DNA of 64,000 nt from Candidatus Liminaster caballi (GTDB lineage Bacteria; Bacteroidota; Bacteroidia; Bacteroidales; UBA3663): the NCBI GenBank assembly GCA_018065085.1, contig JAGHUA010000022.1, positions 39,197 through 103,196 of the forward strand, read 5' to 3'. Below are positions 42,837-52,167 of this stretch, one piece after another. The position numbers were made by a program, and so were the translations under genes. The notes beneath the pieces are model-generated. The model saw nothing but the letters and a program-made list of their open reading frames with translations, made no database searches and was not told where the DNA came from. Numbering within the stretch: position 1 is the stretch's first letter; each line of letters begins with the position of its first letter.

Positions 42837-45605
42837 ATGAAATCGGCTTTATATAGTTTGATAGCTCTCTTTGGAGCGCTGATTCTTGTGTCATGCGGTA
42901 ATGATAAGAATCCGCAGTATCTGATTGGCGTGTCGCAATGCAGTAGCGATGCGTGGCGAACCAAACTCAACGAAGAGATGCGCCGCGAGCTGCTGTTTCA
43001 CCCCGAAATCGAGTTGGAGGTACGTTCTGCCGATGATGATAATACGCTTCAGGCTGCCGATATCGATTACTTCATTGCCAAGGGTGTGGATCTGCTTATC
43101 GTCTCGCCTAATGAAGCCGCCGAGCTTACGCCAGCTGTGAGCCGGGCTTATGATGCCGGTATCCCAGTGATCGTGGCCGACCGAAATGTGACAGGCGAGA
43201 AATACACGGCTTTCGTAGGCGGCGATAACGTTGAGGTGGGCCATCTGATGGGACGGTATGTACACATGGTGTTGCCAAATGGCGGCAAGCTTATTGAGAT
43301 TCTTGGCCTGCCTGGAAGTACTCCTGCCGAACTGCGTCATCAGGGTTTTATGGAAGTGTTAGGTTCGGGCTACGAAATCGTGCAGGGAGTAGGAAACTTT
43401 TTCGAACAGAAAGCCGAGCTGGTGGCCGACTCTTTGTTCAGGTTGCATCCTGACGTCCACATGGTAGTGGCTCAGAACGATCTTATGGCAATAGGCGCTC
43501 GAAGGGCAGCTGACAGACTGTTGCCTGGCCATAACATTATTTTCATGGGTGTGGATGGCCTCAGCGGACAGGGCAACGGCATCGAGGCGGTGAGCAATGG
43601 AGTGATTGACGCCTCGGCTGTCTATGCCACAAGTGGAGACCTGATTATCCAGACGGCGGTGAAGATTCTGTCGGGCGAACCTTTTGAAAGAAATACCGAA
43701 CTTGCCACCTATCTTATCGATTCAGGCAATGCGCCGCTCATGAACAATATTGCCAAGGAGGTGAATCATGAGGTGGAAACTGTACAGATGCTCAAAGCTA
43801 AGGTGGACTATTATTGGGAACAGCACAATCTGGAGCAGGCTTTGCTTGGCACCTTGCTCGTTTTCCTTACGGTGTTTGTAATAATGCTGGTGGTGCTGAT
43901 GCTGCAGATTAAAGCCAAGCAGCGAGCAAATCTGAGCCTCGACCGACAGCGTGCCACTCTGAAGGAACATCGCGATCAGTTGAAGATACAACGTGATGAA
44001 CTTGAAAGAAAAAACACTCAGCTTACCACACTCAGCCATCAGGTAGAGGATGCCACCAGAGCAAAACTCACTTTCTTTACAAATGTGAGTCATGACTTCC
44101 GTACCCCACTGACTCTTATTTCTGCCCCGATTGAAAACCTGCTACGATCAGAGAAAGAGCCAAATAGGCAGAAGCTGCTGGCTTTGGCAAATAAGAATGT
44201 ACAGGTGCTCCTCAGACTGATAAACCAGATCCTTGACTTCCGCAAATATGAAAGTGGAAAGATGGAACTGAATTTGCAGAATGTCGATTTGCGTGAGATG
44301 GTCGAGGCATGGCAGACTTCGTTCGATGGTCTGGCTATTAAGAAGCACATACACATGCGCCTTGAGGTGACCGATGATGACTTCAGGACGCGAGGCGACA
44401 TCGCAAAACTCGAACGTGTGTTCTTTAATCTGATGGGCAATGCCTTCAAGTTTACGCCAGAGAATGGACGCATAAACGTAGCATTAGCTCGCAAGGACGG
44501 TAATATTTTACTGACCGTGGCTGATAATGGACCTGGCGTACACGTTGACAAGATTAACAAGCTGTTTGAGGATTTCTATCAGTTCGACTCGCTGCATTAC
44601 GAAGGCTCTGGTCTCGGCCTGGCTCTTGTAAAGAGTTTTACTGAACTGCATGGCGGTCGTGTGGATGTTTCAAACCAAAGCGAAGGCACAGGCACGGTTA
44701 TGACGGTGACTCTGCCTGTAGTGGAACAGCTTGCAGATGTTGAACCGGCAAACCAGGAAATGGCAATAAAGAGCGAACAGGTCGAAACCGAGTTGCTGAC
44801 TTTTGAAGATAATGCTGCGGCAAGCTACGATGACGAGAAACCTGTGATCGTGGTGGTGGATGATAATTCTGACATCCGTCAGATGCTCTCAATTATGCTG
44901 AGCGATACTTATCATGTGCTGACAGCGGCTTCCGGACAGGAGGGAATCGCCAAGTCCATGCGTGCAGTTCCTAATGTAATAGTCTGTGATGTAATGATGC
45001 CCGGCATGGACGGACTGGAATGCTGCCGCAGGCTCAAGGCTGAGGTGAATACCTCTCATATTCCGGTAATGATGCTGACCGCATGCTCGCTTGATGAACA
45101 GCGTGTCAAGGGACATGAGCATGGAGCTGACGCCTATCTCTCAAAACCATTCAACGAACAGGTGCTGAGGGCTCAGCTCGACTCGTTGATAAAGAATCAT
45201 GACAGAGTCCGTGATTTCTTTAGCGATGAACTGACATCGCATCACAAGTCATCAGCCGTGTCAACCCCCGCAGTTTCGATTGACGATGCATTCCTTCTGA
45301 AGGTGAAGCAGAACATCATGAAGCATCTGGCAGATACGGACTATGGCATCGAACAAATGGGCGAGGAGATAGGTATGAGCCGAGCTCAACTCTACAGAAA
45401 GGTAAAGGCTCTGACTAATTATTCGCCTGTGGAACTTGTCAGAAACACGCGCCTGAAACAGGCTCAGGCTATGCTCGCTCAGGGCGAGAATACTATTGCA
45501 GAAGTGGCTTATTCTGTAGGTTTTTCAGCTCCAAGTTACTTTACGAAATGCTATAAGGAATTATTCGGCGAGAACCCAATAGAGCTCGTGAAACGCAAAG
45601 GATAA
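42837..45605 (+). CDS. Hybrid two-component regulator with periplasmic sugar-binding domain (BT1754-like fructose sensor)
   Basis: 922 residues. N-terminal hydrophobic segment with a lipobox-like LVSCG, then a type I periplasmic-binding-protein domain (about 28-325; LLIVSPNEAAELTPAVSRAY, VIVADRNV, MGVDGLSGQGNG), a TM helix (about 336-358), coiled coil, HisKA (His419 in NVSHDFRTPLTL), HATPase (DNGPGV, GSGLGLAL), receiver (Asp718 in VCDVMMPGMDG) and AraC-type HTH (about 835-922). This is the architecture of BT1754 of B. thetaiotaomicron, which binds fructose and activates the levan locus. It is followed by a terminator and the SusC-SusD operon it probably controls. Fructose as ligand is inferred from domain type and context. 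Confidence 0.92.
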   Translation: MKSALYSLIALFGALILVSCGNDKNPQYLIGVSQCSSDAWRTKLNEEMRRELLFHPEIELEVRSADDDNTLQAADIDYFIAKGVDLLIVSPNEAAELTPAVSRAYDAGIPVIVADRNVTGEKYTAFVGGDNVEVGHLMGRYVHMVLPNGGKLIEILGLPGSTPAELRHQGFMEVLGSGYEIVQGVGNFFEQKAELVADSLFRLHPDVHMVVAQNDLMAIGARRAADRLLPGHNIIFMGVDGLSGQGNGIEAVSNGVIDASAVYATSGDLIIQTAVKILSGEPFERNTELATYLIDSGNAPLMNNIAKEVNHEVETVQMLKAKVDYYWEQHNLEQALLGTLLVFLTVFVIMLVVLMLQIKAKQRANLSLDRQRATLKEHRDQLKIQRDELERKNTQLTTLSHQVEDATRAKLTFFTNVSHDFRTPLTLISAPIENLLRSEKEPNRQKLLALANKNVQVLLRLINQILDFRKYESGKMELNLQNVDLREMVEAWQTSFDGLAIKKHIHMRLEVTDDDFRTRGDIAKLERVFFNLMGNAFKFTPENGRINVALARKDGNILLTVADNGPGVHVDKINKLFEDFYQFDSLHYEGSGLGLALVKSFTELHGGRVDVSNQSEGTGTVMTVTLPVVEQLADVEPANQEMAIKSEQVETELLTFEDNAAASYDDEKPVIVVVDDNSDIRQMLSIMLSDTYHVLTAASGQEGIAKSMRAVPNVIVCDVMMPGMDGLECCRRLKAEVNTSHIPVMMLTACSLDEQRVKGHEHGADAYLSKPFNEQVLRAQLDSLIKNHDRVRDFFSDELTSHHKSSAVSTPAVSIDDAFLLKVKQNIMKHLADTDYGIEQMGEEIGMSRAQLYRKVKALTNYSPVELVRNTRLKQAQAMLAQGENTIAEVAYSVGFSAPSYFTKCYKELFGENPIELVKRKG

Positions 45606-45662
45606 GCGCTTTGGGGCTTACGTTGAACATGCTTAGATAATAAAATCTATTCATTGTGTGTG

Positions 45663-45699
45663 AAAAATGTTGCAAGTCTTCTCGATTGCAACATTTTTT
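45663..45699. terminator. Bidirectional terminator after the regulator
   Basis: AAAAATGTTGCAA (45663-45675) and TTGCAACATTTTT (45686-45698) form a perfect 13-bp stem with a 10-nt loop and flanking A/T runs. It insulates the structural operon from the regulator. Confidence 0.85.
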
Positions 45700-45744
45700 G
45701 TCTTGTCCGAAACAATAGTTTTATTTATAATATATTGGATTGTG

Positions 45745-45752
45745 TACCTTTG
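45745..45752 (+). promoter_or_regulatory. -7 box of the fructan operon
   Basis: TACCTTTG, about 63 nt upstream of the SusC start. The -33 region is AT-rich without TTTG, consistent with dependence on the hybrid regulator. Confidence 0.6.
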
Positions 45753-45815
45753 CAACTCCAAAACATCGCTTGGAAATAACAAAAAATAACTAACCTATTA
45801 ACAAACTAAACACAC

Positions 45816-48800
45816 ATGAAACGATTACTTTTGATCGCTACCATGATTCTCTGCACCTCGCTTCTGGCTCTTGCTCAGACTGTGAAGGTGCATGGAACTG
45901 TGATTGACAGTGAATTCGGAGACCCAATCCCCGGAGTTACTGTTCTGGAGCTGGGTACCCAGAATGGTACCGTTACAGACTTCGATGGAAACTATGAACT
46001 CACAGTGAAGGCCGACGCCACACTTCAGTTCAGCTACATTGGTTACGTGAGCCAGCAGCATCCAGCTGCAAGCAAGGTCGATGTAACTATGGCTGAAGAC
46101 AGCCAGATGCTTGAAGAAATGGTTGTAACGGGCTACACCGTGCAGCGAAAGGCCGACCTTACAGGCTCTGTGGCTGTGGTAAGCGTGGGTGAAATGAAAA
46201 AAATGAATGAGAACAACCCGATGAAGGCTCTTCAGGGTCGCGTGCCTGGTATGAATATCTCGGCATCAGGTGCTCCTTCTGGTGAATCTACCGTACGCAT
46301 TCGTGGTATCGGCACTCTCAACAACAATGACCCTCTCTACATCATCGACGGTGTTCCAACAAAGAGCGGCATGCACGAACTGAACGGCAACGATATCGAG
46401 AGCATCCAGGTTTTGAAGGATGCGGCTTCTGCCTCTATCTATGGTAGCCGTGCTGCAAACGGCGTAATCATCATCACAACCAAGAAAGGCAAGGAAGGCA
46501 CTCTTAAGGTAGATTTTGATGCTTCGGTATCAATGTCAAAGTATGTCAACAAGATGGATGTGCTCAATGCCAAAGAGTTCGGACAAGTAATGTGGCAGGC
46601 ATACGTCAACGATGGTCTTAATCCTAACCGCAACGGTTTGGGCTATCATTATGACTGGTCATACGGTGCTAACGGCGCTCCTGTGCTCAATAATGTGACC
46701 ATGGACAAGTATCTTGATCAGGCAGGCATTACTCCTGCCGGCGATACAGACTGGTTTGATCAGGTAACACGCACAGGTATGGTGCAACAGTATAATCTCT
46801 CTATCAGCCAGGGTTCAGAAAAGGGTCACAGCCTGATGTCACTCGGTTATTACAAGAACAATGGTATTATTAAGATGACCGATTTCGATCGTTTCTCGGC
46901 TCGTATTAATTCCGATTATAATCTTTTGAACAATCACCTGACCGTAGGCGAGAACTTTACCGTCAACCGTACTTCTGAAGTTCAGGCTCCTGGCGGGTTC
47001 CTGCAGAATGCTTTGCAGTTCAATCCATCAATCCCAGTACACACAACTGATGGAGGTTGGGGTGGTCCTGTGGGCGGTTATCCTGACCGTCAGAACCCAT
47101 TGGCCCGTCTGACACGTGCTAGCGATGACCGTTATACTCTCTGGCGTATGTTTGGCGACGTTTCGGCCAACGTGAAACTTCCTTATAACATCAATCTGCG
47201 CAGTACATTCGGTGTTGATTACAGCCAGAAGCAGCAGCGTTTCTTCAAGTATCCTGTGACTGAGGGTACTGTGGCTAACGAGAAGAACGCCGTTGAGGCT
47301 AAGCAGGAACACTGGATGAAGTGGATGTGGAATGCCATTGGTACATGGAACTTTGAGAAGGGCAAGCATCGCGGAGACGTGATGGTCGGTATGGAGGTTA
47401 ACCGCCAGGACGATATGTTCTTCTCTGGCTATAAGGAGGGATTCTACATCCTTACACCTGACTACATGTGGCCAAATGCCGGTTCGGGCAATGCTCAGGC
47501 TTATGGCGGCGGCTCAGGTTTCTCGCTTGTTTCGTTCTTCGGCAAGGCTAATTACACATATAATAATAAATATCTGGCTTCGCTCACCGTACGTCGCGAT
47601 GGTTCAAGCCGCTTCGGTAAGAACAATCAGTATGGTACATTCCCATCGGTTTCGCTCGGTTGGCGTCTCAATCAGGAGAGCTGGATGGAGTCCACACGAA
47701 GCTGGCTCGACGAACTCAAACTCCGTGCTTCATGGGGTATGACCGGTAATCAGGAGATCGACAACAATGCCCGTTACACAATCTTCGTTTCAAACTACGG
47801 ACAGTCGAACTTCGGCGGTTCAAGCTACGGCACCGCCTATGATATTGCCGGTACAAACGGCGGTCACATCCTTGATTCAGGTTTCAAGCGCGACCAGCTC
47901 GGAAACGATGATATCAAGTGGGAGGCAACAACCCAGACAAACCTCGGTTTCGATTTCTCTGCTATGAACAATAGCATTTATGGCAACTTTGACTGGTACT
48001 ATAAGAAGACTGACGATATTCTGCTCAGAATGATCGGTATTGCTGCCATGGGCGAGGGCTCGTCACAGTGGATCAATGCTGGTTCCGTCGAGAATAAGGG
48101 TTGGGAACTTCAGCTCGGTTACCGTAAGGAGACAAGCTTCGGCCTGATGTACGATATCTCGGGCAACATCGGTTCGTATCGCAACAAGGTTACAAAGTTG
48201 CCTGACACTGTGGCTTCTGAAGGTACATTCGGCGGTAACAAGGTTAAGAGCGTTGTCGGCCATGCCATGGGATCGCAGGTCGGCTATGTTGCTGACGGAA
48301 TCTTCAAGAGCCAGGAAGAGGTTGAGAACCATGCAGAGCAGCAGGGTGCCGGCTTGGGCCGTATCCGCTGGAAGGATCTTAACCACGATGGCAAGATTAC
48401 AGAGGAAGACCAGAAGTGGATTTACAACCCAGTGCCAGACTTCTCTTACGGTCTGAATATTTACCTGCAGTATAAGCAGTGGGATTTCACAATGTTCTTC
48501 CAGGGTGAAGCAGGTCGCCAAATCATCAGCGACCTCAAGAAGGAAACTGACCTCTGGGCTGGTCTTAACATCAGTAACCTGAACAAGGGTGCTCGACTGC
48601 TCGATGCATGGAGCCCTAACAATCCGAACTCGGATATCCCTGCACTCACACTCTCTGATAATAATAACGAGAAGCGTGTATCGTCTTATTTCGTAGAAAA
48701 CGGTTCTTACTGCAAACTCCGCAACCTACAGATCGGTTATGTGCTCTCTGAGAAGGCTGCCAAGGCTTGCCACATGGAGCGCCTCCGCCTTTATGTTTCG

Positions 48801-48917
48801 GCACAGAATCTCTTCACAATCAAGAGCAAGGACTTTACTGGCGTAGATCCTGAGAACCCTAACTTCGACTATCCTATTCCTTTCAACATGACTGTGGGTC
48901 TTAACATGTCATTCTAA
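45816..48917 (+). CDS. SusC-like TonB-dependent fructan oligosaccharide receptor
   Basis: 1033 residues. Signal peptide, carboxypeptidase-regulatory-like domain (VKVHGTVIDSEFGDPIPGVT, DFDGNYEL), a TonB box-like segment (MVVTGYTVQRK), plug (LQGRVPGMNIS, IRGIGTLNNNDPLYIIDGVP) and a beta barrel ending GLNMSF. It imports oligosaccharides with its SusD partner, energised by TonB. Specificity for fructans is inferred from the GH32 enzymes and fructose sensor around it. It is the first gene of a seven- to eight-gene operon. Confidence 0.95.
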   Translation: MKRLLLIATMILCTSLLALAQTVKVHGTVIDSEFGDPIPGVTVLELGTQNGTVTDFDGNYELTVKADATLQFSYIGYVSQQHPAASKVDVTMAEDSQMLEEMVVTGYTVQRKADLTGSVAVVSVGEMKKMNENNPMKALQGRVPGMNISASGAPSGESTVRIRGIGTLNNNDPLYIIDGVPTKSGMHELNGNDIESIQVLKDAASASIYGSRAANGVIIITTKKGKEGTLKVDFDASVSMSKYVNKMDVLNAKEFGQVMWQAYVNDGLNPNRNGLGYHYDWSYGANGAPVLNNVTMDKYLDQAGITPAGDTDWFDQVTRTGMVQQYNLSISQGSEKGHSLMSLGYYKNNGIIKMTDFDRFSARINSDYNLLNNHLTVGENFTVNRTSEVQAPGGFLQNALQFNPSIPVHTTDGGWGGPVGGYPDRQNPLARLTRASDDRYTLWRMFGDVSANVKLPYNINLRSTFGVDYSQKQQRFFKYPVTEGTVANEKNAVEAKQEHWMKWMWNAIGTWNFEKGKHRGDVMVGMEVNRQDDMFFSGYKEGFYILTPDYMWPNAGSGNAQAYGGGSGFSLVSFFGKANYTYNNKYLASLTVRRDGSSRFGKNNQYGTFPSVSLGWRLNQESWMESTRSWLDELKLRASWGMTGNQEIDNNARYTIFVSNYGQSNFGGSSYGTAYDIAGTNGGHILDSGFKRDQLGNDDIKWEATTQTNLGFDFSAMNNSIYGNFDWYYKKTDDILLRMIGIAAMGEGSSQWINAGSVENKGWELQLGYRKETSFGLMYDISGNIGSYRNKVTKLPDTVASEGTFGGNKVKSVVGHAMGSQVGYVADGIFKSQEEVENHAEQQGAGLGRIRWKDLNHDGKITEEDQKWIYNPVPDFSYGLNIYLQYKQWDFTMFFQGEAGRQIISDLKKETDLWAGLNISNLNKGARLLDAWSPNNPNSDIPALTLSDNNNEKRVSSYFVENGSYCKLRNLQIGYVLSEKAAKACHMERLRLYVSAQNLFTIKSKDFTGVDPENPNFDYPIPFNMTVGLNMSF

Positions 48918-48962
48918 AAAACATTAACTGATAGTCGTACTAATAAATAAGAAATATAGATT

Positions 48963-50705
48963 ATGAAATTTAAATATATTCTTTCGGCTGCTGCTTTCCT
49001 GACAGCAATGACAAGTTGCTCTGACTTCCTTGAGGAACAGGTGCCACAGGGTGTCTTGAGCGATAAGCAGGTAACAGATCCAGCCTACGTTGACAACGTG
49101 GTTATTTCGGCATACGCCGTATTTATGTCATCAGAGGATATCAACACATCTTTCTCAATGTGGAACTTCGATGTGCGCTCTGACGATGCTTATAAGGGTG
49201 GAAATGGTACATCGGACGGTGATGTATTCCATCAGCTCGAAGTACAGCAGGGTGTTCTGACCACAAACTGGAACATCAACAGTATGTGGGAGCGTCTGTA
49301 CAACTGCATTTCACGTACCAATATTGCCCTTGCCCTTCTTGAGAAGTGCAGCGACAGCTACGAACTCAAGCAGCAGCGTATTGCAGAGATGCGCTTCCTT
49401 CGTGCCTATGCACACTTCCTCCTCAAGCGTCTTTACAAATACATCCCATTTGTATTGGAGTGCAACTATACACAGGACGATTACAACAACCTCTCGAACC
49501 GTGAGTTTACAAACGATGAGGGTTGGCAGAAGATTATCGACGAACTTGTGTATGCATACGAGACTCTGCCAGAACAGCAGGCTGAGGTCGGCCGTCCTAC
49601 CAAGGCTGCCGCTGCTGCATTCCTGTCAAAAGTTTATCTCTACAAGGCTTATCATCAGGATGACGTCAATTCTCACGCTGTGACTGAGGTCAATCAGGAT
49701 GACTTGAAGAAGGTTCTCCAGTATTCTGATCCTTCGATCTATACCAGTGCAGGCTATGGCCTTGAGGACGACTTCCACAACAACTTCCGTCCAGAACCTG
49801 AGTATGAGAACGGCAAGGAAAGCATTTGGGCAATCCAGTACTCGATGAATGATGGTAACACCGATGGCGGTAACTTCAATGTGGGCTACGGTTTGATTAC
49901 TCCAAACATCCCAGGTGTGACCGATGGCGGTACAGACTTCTACAAGCCTTCACAGAACCTTGTCAACGCTTACCGTGTCGATAATAATGGCTTGCCATAC
50001 ATCGGTACATTCAACGACAAGGACTATGATATGGTTACAGACTTTGCTGATCCACGTCTTTTCCTTACTGTTGGTCTGCCTGGTCTTCCATACGAGTTCA
50101 ATCCTTCGCTTATAATGGATAAGTCTCCTGTCTGGAGCCGTTCGAACGGTCTGTATGGCTACTATGTAACTTTGAAGCAGAATGTCGATCCTGCATCAGG
50201 CTATCTTTTCTTTGGTAAGACTTCCGAGTATTGGGTTTCGGCTCAGAACCGTATTGTGTTCCGTTATGCTGACGTGATTCTTGAGCGTGCTGAGGCTTTG
50301 GCTCAGTTGGGCGAGACAGCGGAAGCCATTACCCTCGTAAACCAGATTCGTGAGCGTGCGAAGCTTAGTGGCGATAAGGGCATTATCTCGGGCTATTCTC
50401 ATGCTTATGGCGTTAACATGAATGTTGGTGATTATACTGGCGCATATTCAAAGGAAGAGACTTTGAACATTGTAAAGATGGAACGCCGTCTGGAAATGGG
50501 CATGGAGTCAGAGCGCTTCTTCGACCTTGTACGTTGGGGCGATGCTGCAAGTGTACTTACTAAGTACTACGTTGAGGAGGCTGATAACTGCAATATTTAC
50601 TCTTCGGCTGCATTTACTGAAAACAAGTGCGAGTATCTGCCAATTCCATTCTCACAGATTTCTGCTTCGAATGGTAAATATCAGCAGAATGTCGGCAACT
50701 GGTAA
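48963..50705 (+). CDS. SusD-like surface glycan-binding lipoprotein
   Basis: 580 residues. Lipobox MTSCSD after a short signal, then SusD/RagB helices (WERLYNCISRTNIALALLEK, RFLRAYAHFLLKRLYK, YKPSQNLVNAYRVDNNGLP, VKMERRLEMGMESERFFDLV, RWGDA). It caps the SusC barrel and binds substrate at the surface. Length and order match the family. It follows SusC by 45 bp. Confidence 0.95.
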   Translation: MKFKYILSAAAFLTAMTSCSDFLEEQVPQGVLSDKQVTDPAYVDNVVISAYAVFMSSEDINTSFSMWNFDVRSDDAYKGGNGTSDGDVFHQLEVQQGVLTTNWNINSMWERLYNCISRTNIALALLEKCSDSYELKQQRIAEMRFLRAYAHFLLKRLYKYIPFVLECNYTQDDYNNLSNREFTNDEGWQKIIDELVYAYETLPEQQAEVGRPTKAAAAAFLSKVYLYKAYHQDDVNSHAVTEVNQDDLKKVLQYSDPSIYTSAGYGLEDDFHNNFRPEPEYENGKESIWAIQYSMNDGNTDGGNFNVGYGLITPNIPGVTDGGTDFYKPSQNLVNAYRVDNNGLPYIGTFNDKDYDMVTDFADPRLFLTVGLPGLPYEFNPSLIMDKSPVWSRSNGLYGYYVTLKQNVDPASGYLFFGKTSEYWVSAQNRIVFRYADVILERAEALAQLGETAEAITLVNQIRERAKLSGDKGIISGYSHAYGVNMNVGDYTGAYSKEETLNIVKMERRLEMGMESERFFDLVRWGDAASVLTKYYVEEADNCNIYSSAAFTENKCEYLPIPFSQISASNGKYQQNVGNW

Positions 50706-50755
50706 TTCATTAGGAATTGCCTAATCTGATTCGCTAAAAATTAATTAAAGAAACA

Positions 50756-52144
50756 ATGAACACATTATATAAATATATAGTAGGTGCACTGCTCTTCACT
50801 CCATTCCTGACTGCGTGTGATGATAGCAATGTCAGCAACTTGAGCCTGAGCGGCGACTGTAAGGTTGAGGCTTTGACACTCAACGACAATCTCGAAGGTC
50901 AGATCAATCTTGCAAATCGAACCATTAAGGTTAAGGTTCCGGTAGATTTTACCGATAAGTCTGGAATGACAGTCAGCAAACTTGAGATTTCGAAGGGAGC
51001 CAAGGCTAATATGGCTCAGGGCGATGTGGTTGACTTCTCGGCTCCGAAGGTTATGCATGTAACCAATGGTGATGTATTCCTTGACTGGACTGTGAATGTT
51101 AAGAACGACGAGGCTAAGATCTATTCGTTCATCCTCGATGGCACTTATAAGGGTTCGGTCAATGAGGCTGAACACACTGTGACCTTCTATCTGCCTGGTA
51201 CTGTCGATGTAACAAAGCTTGTTCCAACCATCACTGTTAGCGAGGATGCTCAGATCTCACCTCGCAGCGGTGTGGTTACCGACTTCTCAAGTCCTGTGGT
51301 TTATACTGTTACAGATAATACAGCTGTTTCTACCTACACAGTTAAGGTCGAAGTCGTGTCTAAGCCTAAGGCAATCTTCCTCGGTTCTGAGAAGGCAATG
51401 GTGCTCGATGAACTTTGCGGCGAGGAACAGGAAGCTTGCAAGTGGATGCTTTCGAACATCAGCAATTCTCTGTTCGTATCATGGTCTGATCTGATCAATG
51501 GCAATGTCGATCTCTCTGACTGCGAGGTTGTATGGTGGCATTGGCAGCATGCTCCTTCTGAGAATATCACAGACTTTGAGAGCGGAGCATCAGCAACAGC
51601 CATGAAAGCTCTCAATACGCTTATGACATATTATAAGAATGGCGGTAGCTTCATCCTCAGCCGTGCTGCAGTCAACTTTGCTGCTGAGCTCGGAGCTGTT
51701 AAGGATAAGCGTTGCGCAAACAACTGCTGGGGTGCCAGCGACGACGGCGGTGAGGTCATCGGCGGTCCTTGGGACTTCCCTGTAGCCGATCCATCATGCT
51801 GGATGTGGGAGAACATCATCGGATTTGAGGATGGTAAGGTCAAGACCCTCGATGCAGGCTACAAGATCTCTAACTGCGTATCACAGTGGGGTATGTGGGG
51901 CGACTATGGCGATGGCCATGACAAGTGGGCTGAGCTTACTGGTTGTAAGATGCTTGCACACGGCTGGGACGGCGCTATCACCATCTGGGAATGCCCTGCT
52001 GCCAGCGGTGAGTTCGGCAAGGGCGGTGTCATCTGCTTCGGCTCAGGCTGCTATGACTGGTATTCTCCAGAACCATACGAGGTAAACTTCGAACGCAATG
52101 TAGGCATCATGACAGGCAATGCTTTCAACTACCTGATGAAGTAA
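50756..52144 (+). CDS. Surface lipoprotein with DUF4960-like C-terminus, probable fructan-binding protein
   Basis: 462 residues. Lipobox FLTACDD. Two N-terminal Ig-like/DUF5018-like domains (about 22-120, and 120-205 with SFILDGTYKGSVNEAEHTVT) and a C-terminal Trp/Gly-rich domain (about 210-462; WWHWQHAPSENITDF, FDEL-type start ILGSEKAMVLDEL, GCKMLAHGWDGAITIWE) that resembles DUF4960. Its position after SusD matches that of surface glycan-binding proteins such as BT1761 in the levan locus. Binding function is inferred from position, lipobox and Trp-rich surface. Confidence 0.8.
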   Translation: MNTLYKYIVGALLFTPFLTACDDSNVSNLSLSGDCKVEALTLNDNLEGQINLANRTIKVKVPVDFTDKSGMTVSKLEISKGAKANMAQGDVVDFSAPKVMHVTNGDVFLDWTVNVKNDEAKIYSFILDGTYKGSVNEAEHTVTFYLPGTVDVTKLVPTITVSEDAQISPRSGVVTDFSSPVVYTVTDNTAVSTYTVKVEVVSKPKAIFLGSEKAMVLDELCGEEQEACKWMLSNISNSLFVSWSDLINGNVDLSDCEVVWWHWQHAPSENITDFESGASATAMKALNTLMTYYKNGGSFILSRAAVNFAAELGAVKDKRCANNCWGASDDGGEVIGGPWDFPVADPSCWMWENIIGFEDGKVKTLDAGYKISNCVSQWGMWGDYGDGHDKWAELTGCKMLAHGWDGAITIWECPAASGEFGKGGVICFGSGCYDWYSPEPYEVNFERNVGIMTGNAFNYLMK

Positions 52145-52167
52145 TAATCTGATAATTGAACAAACAA

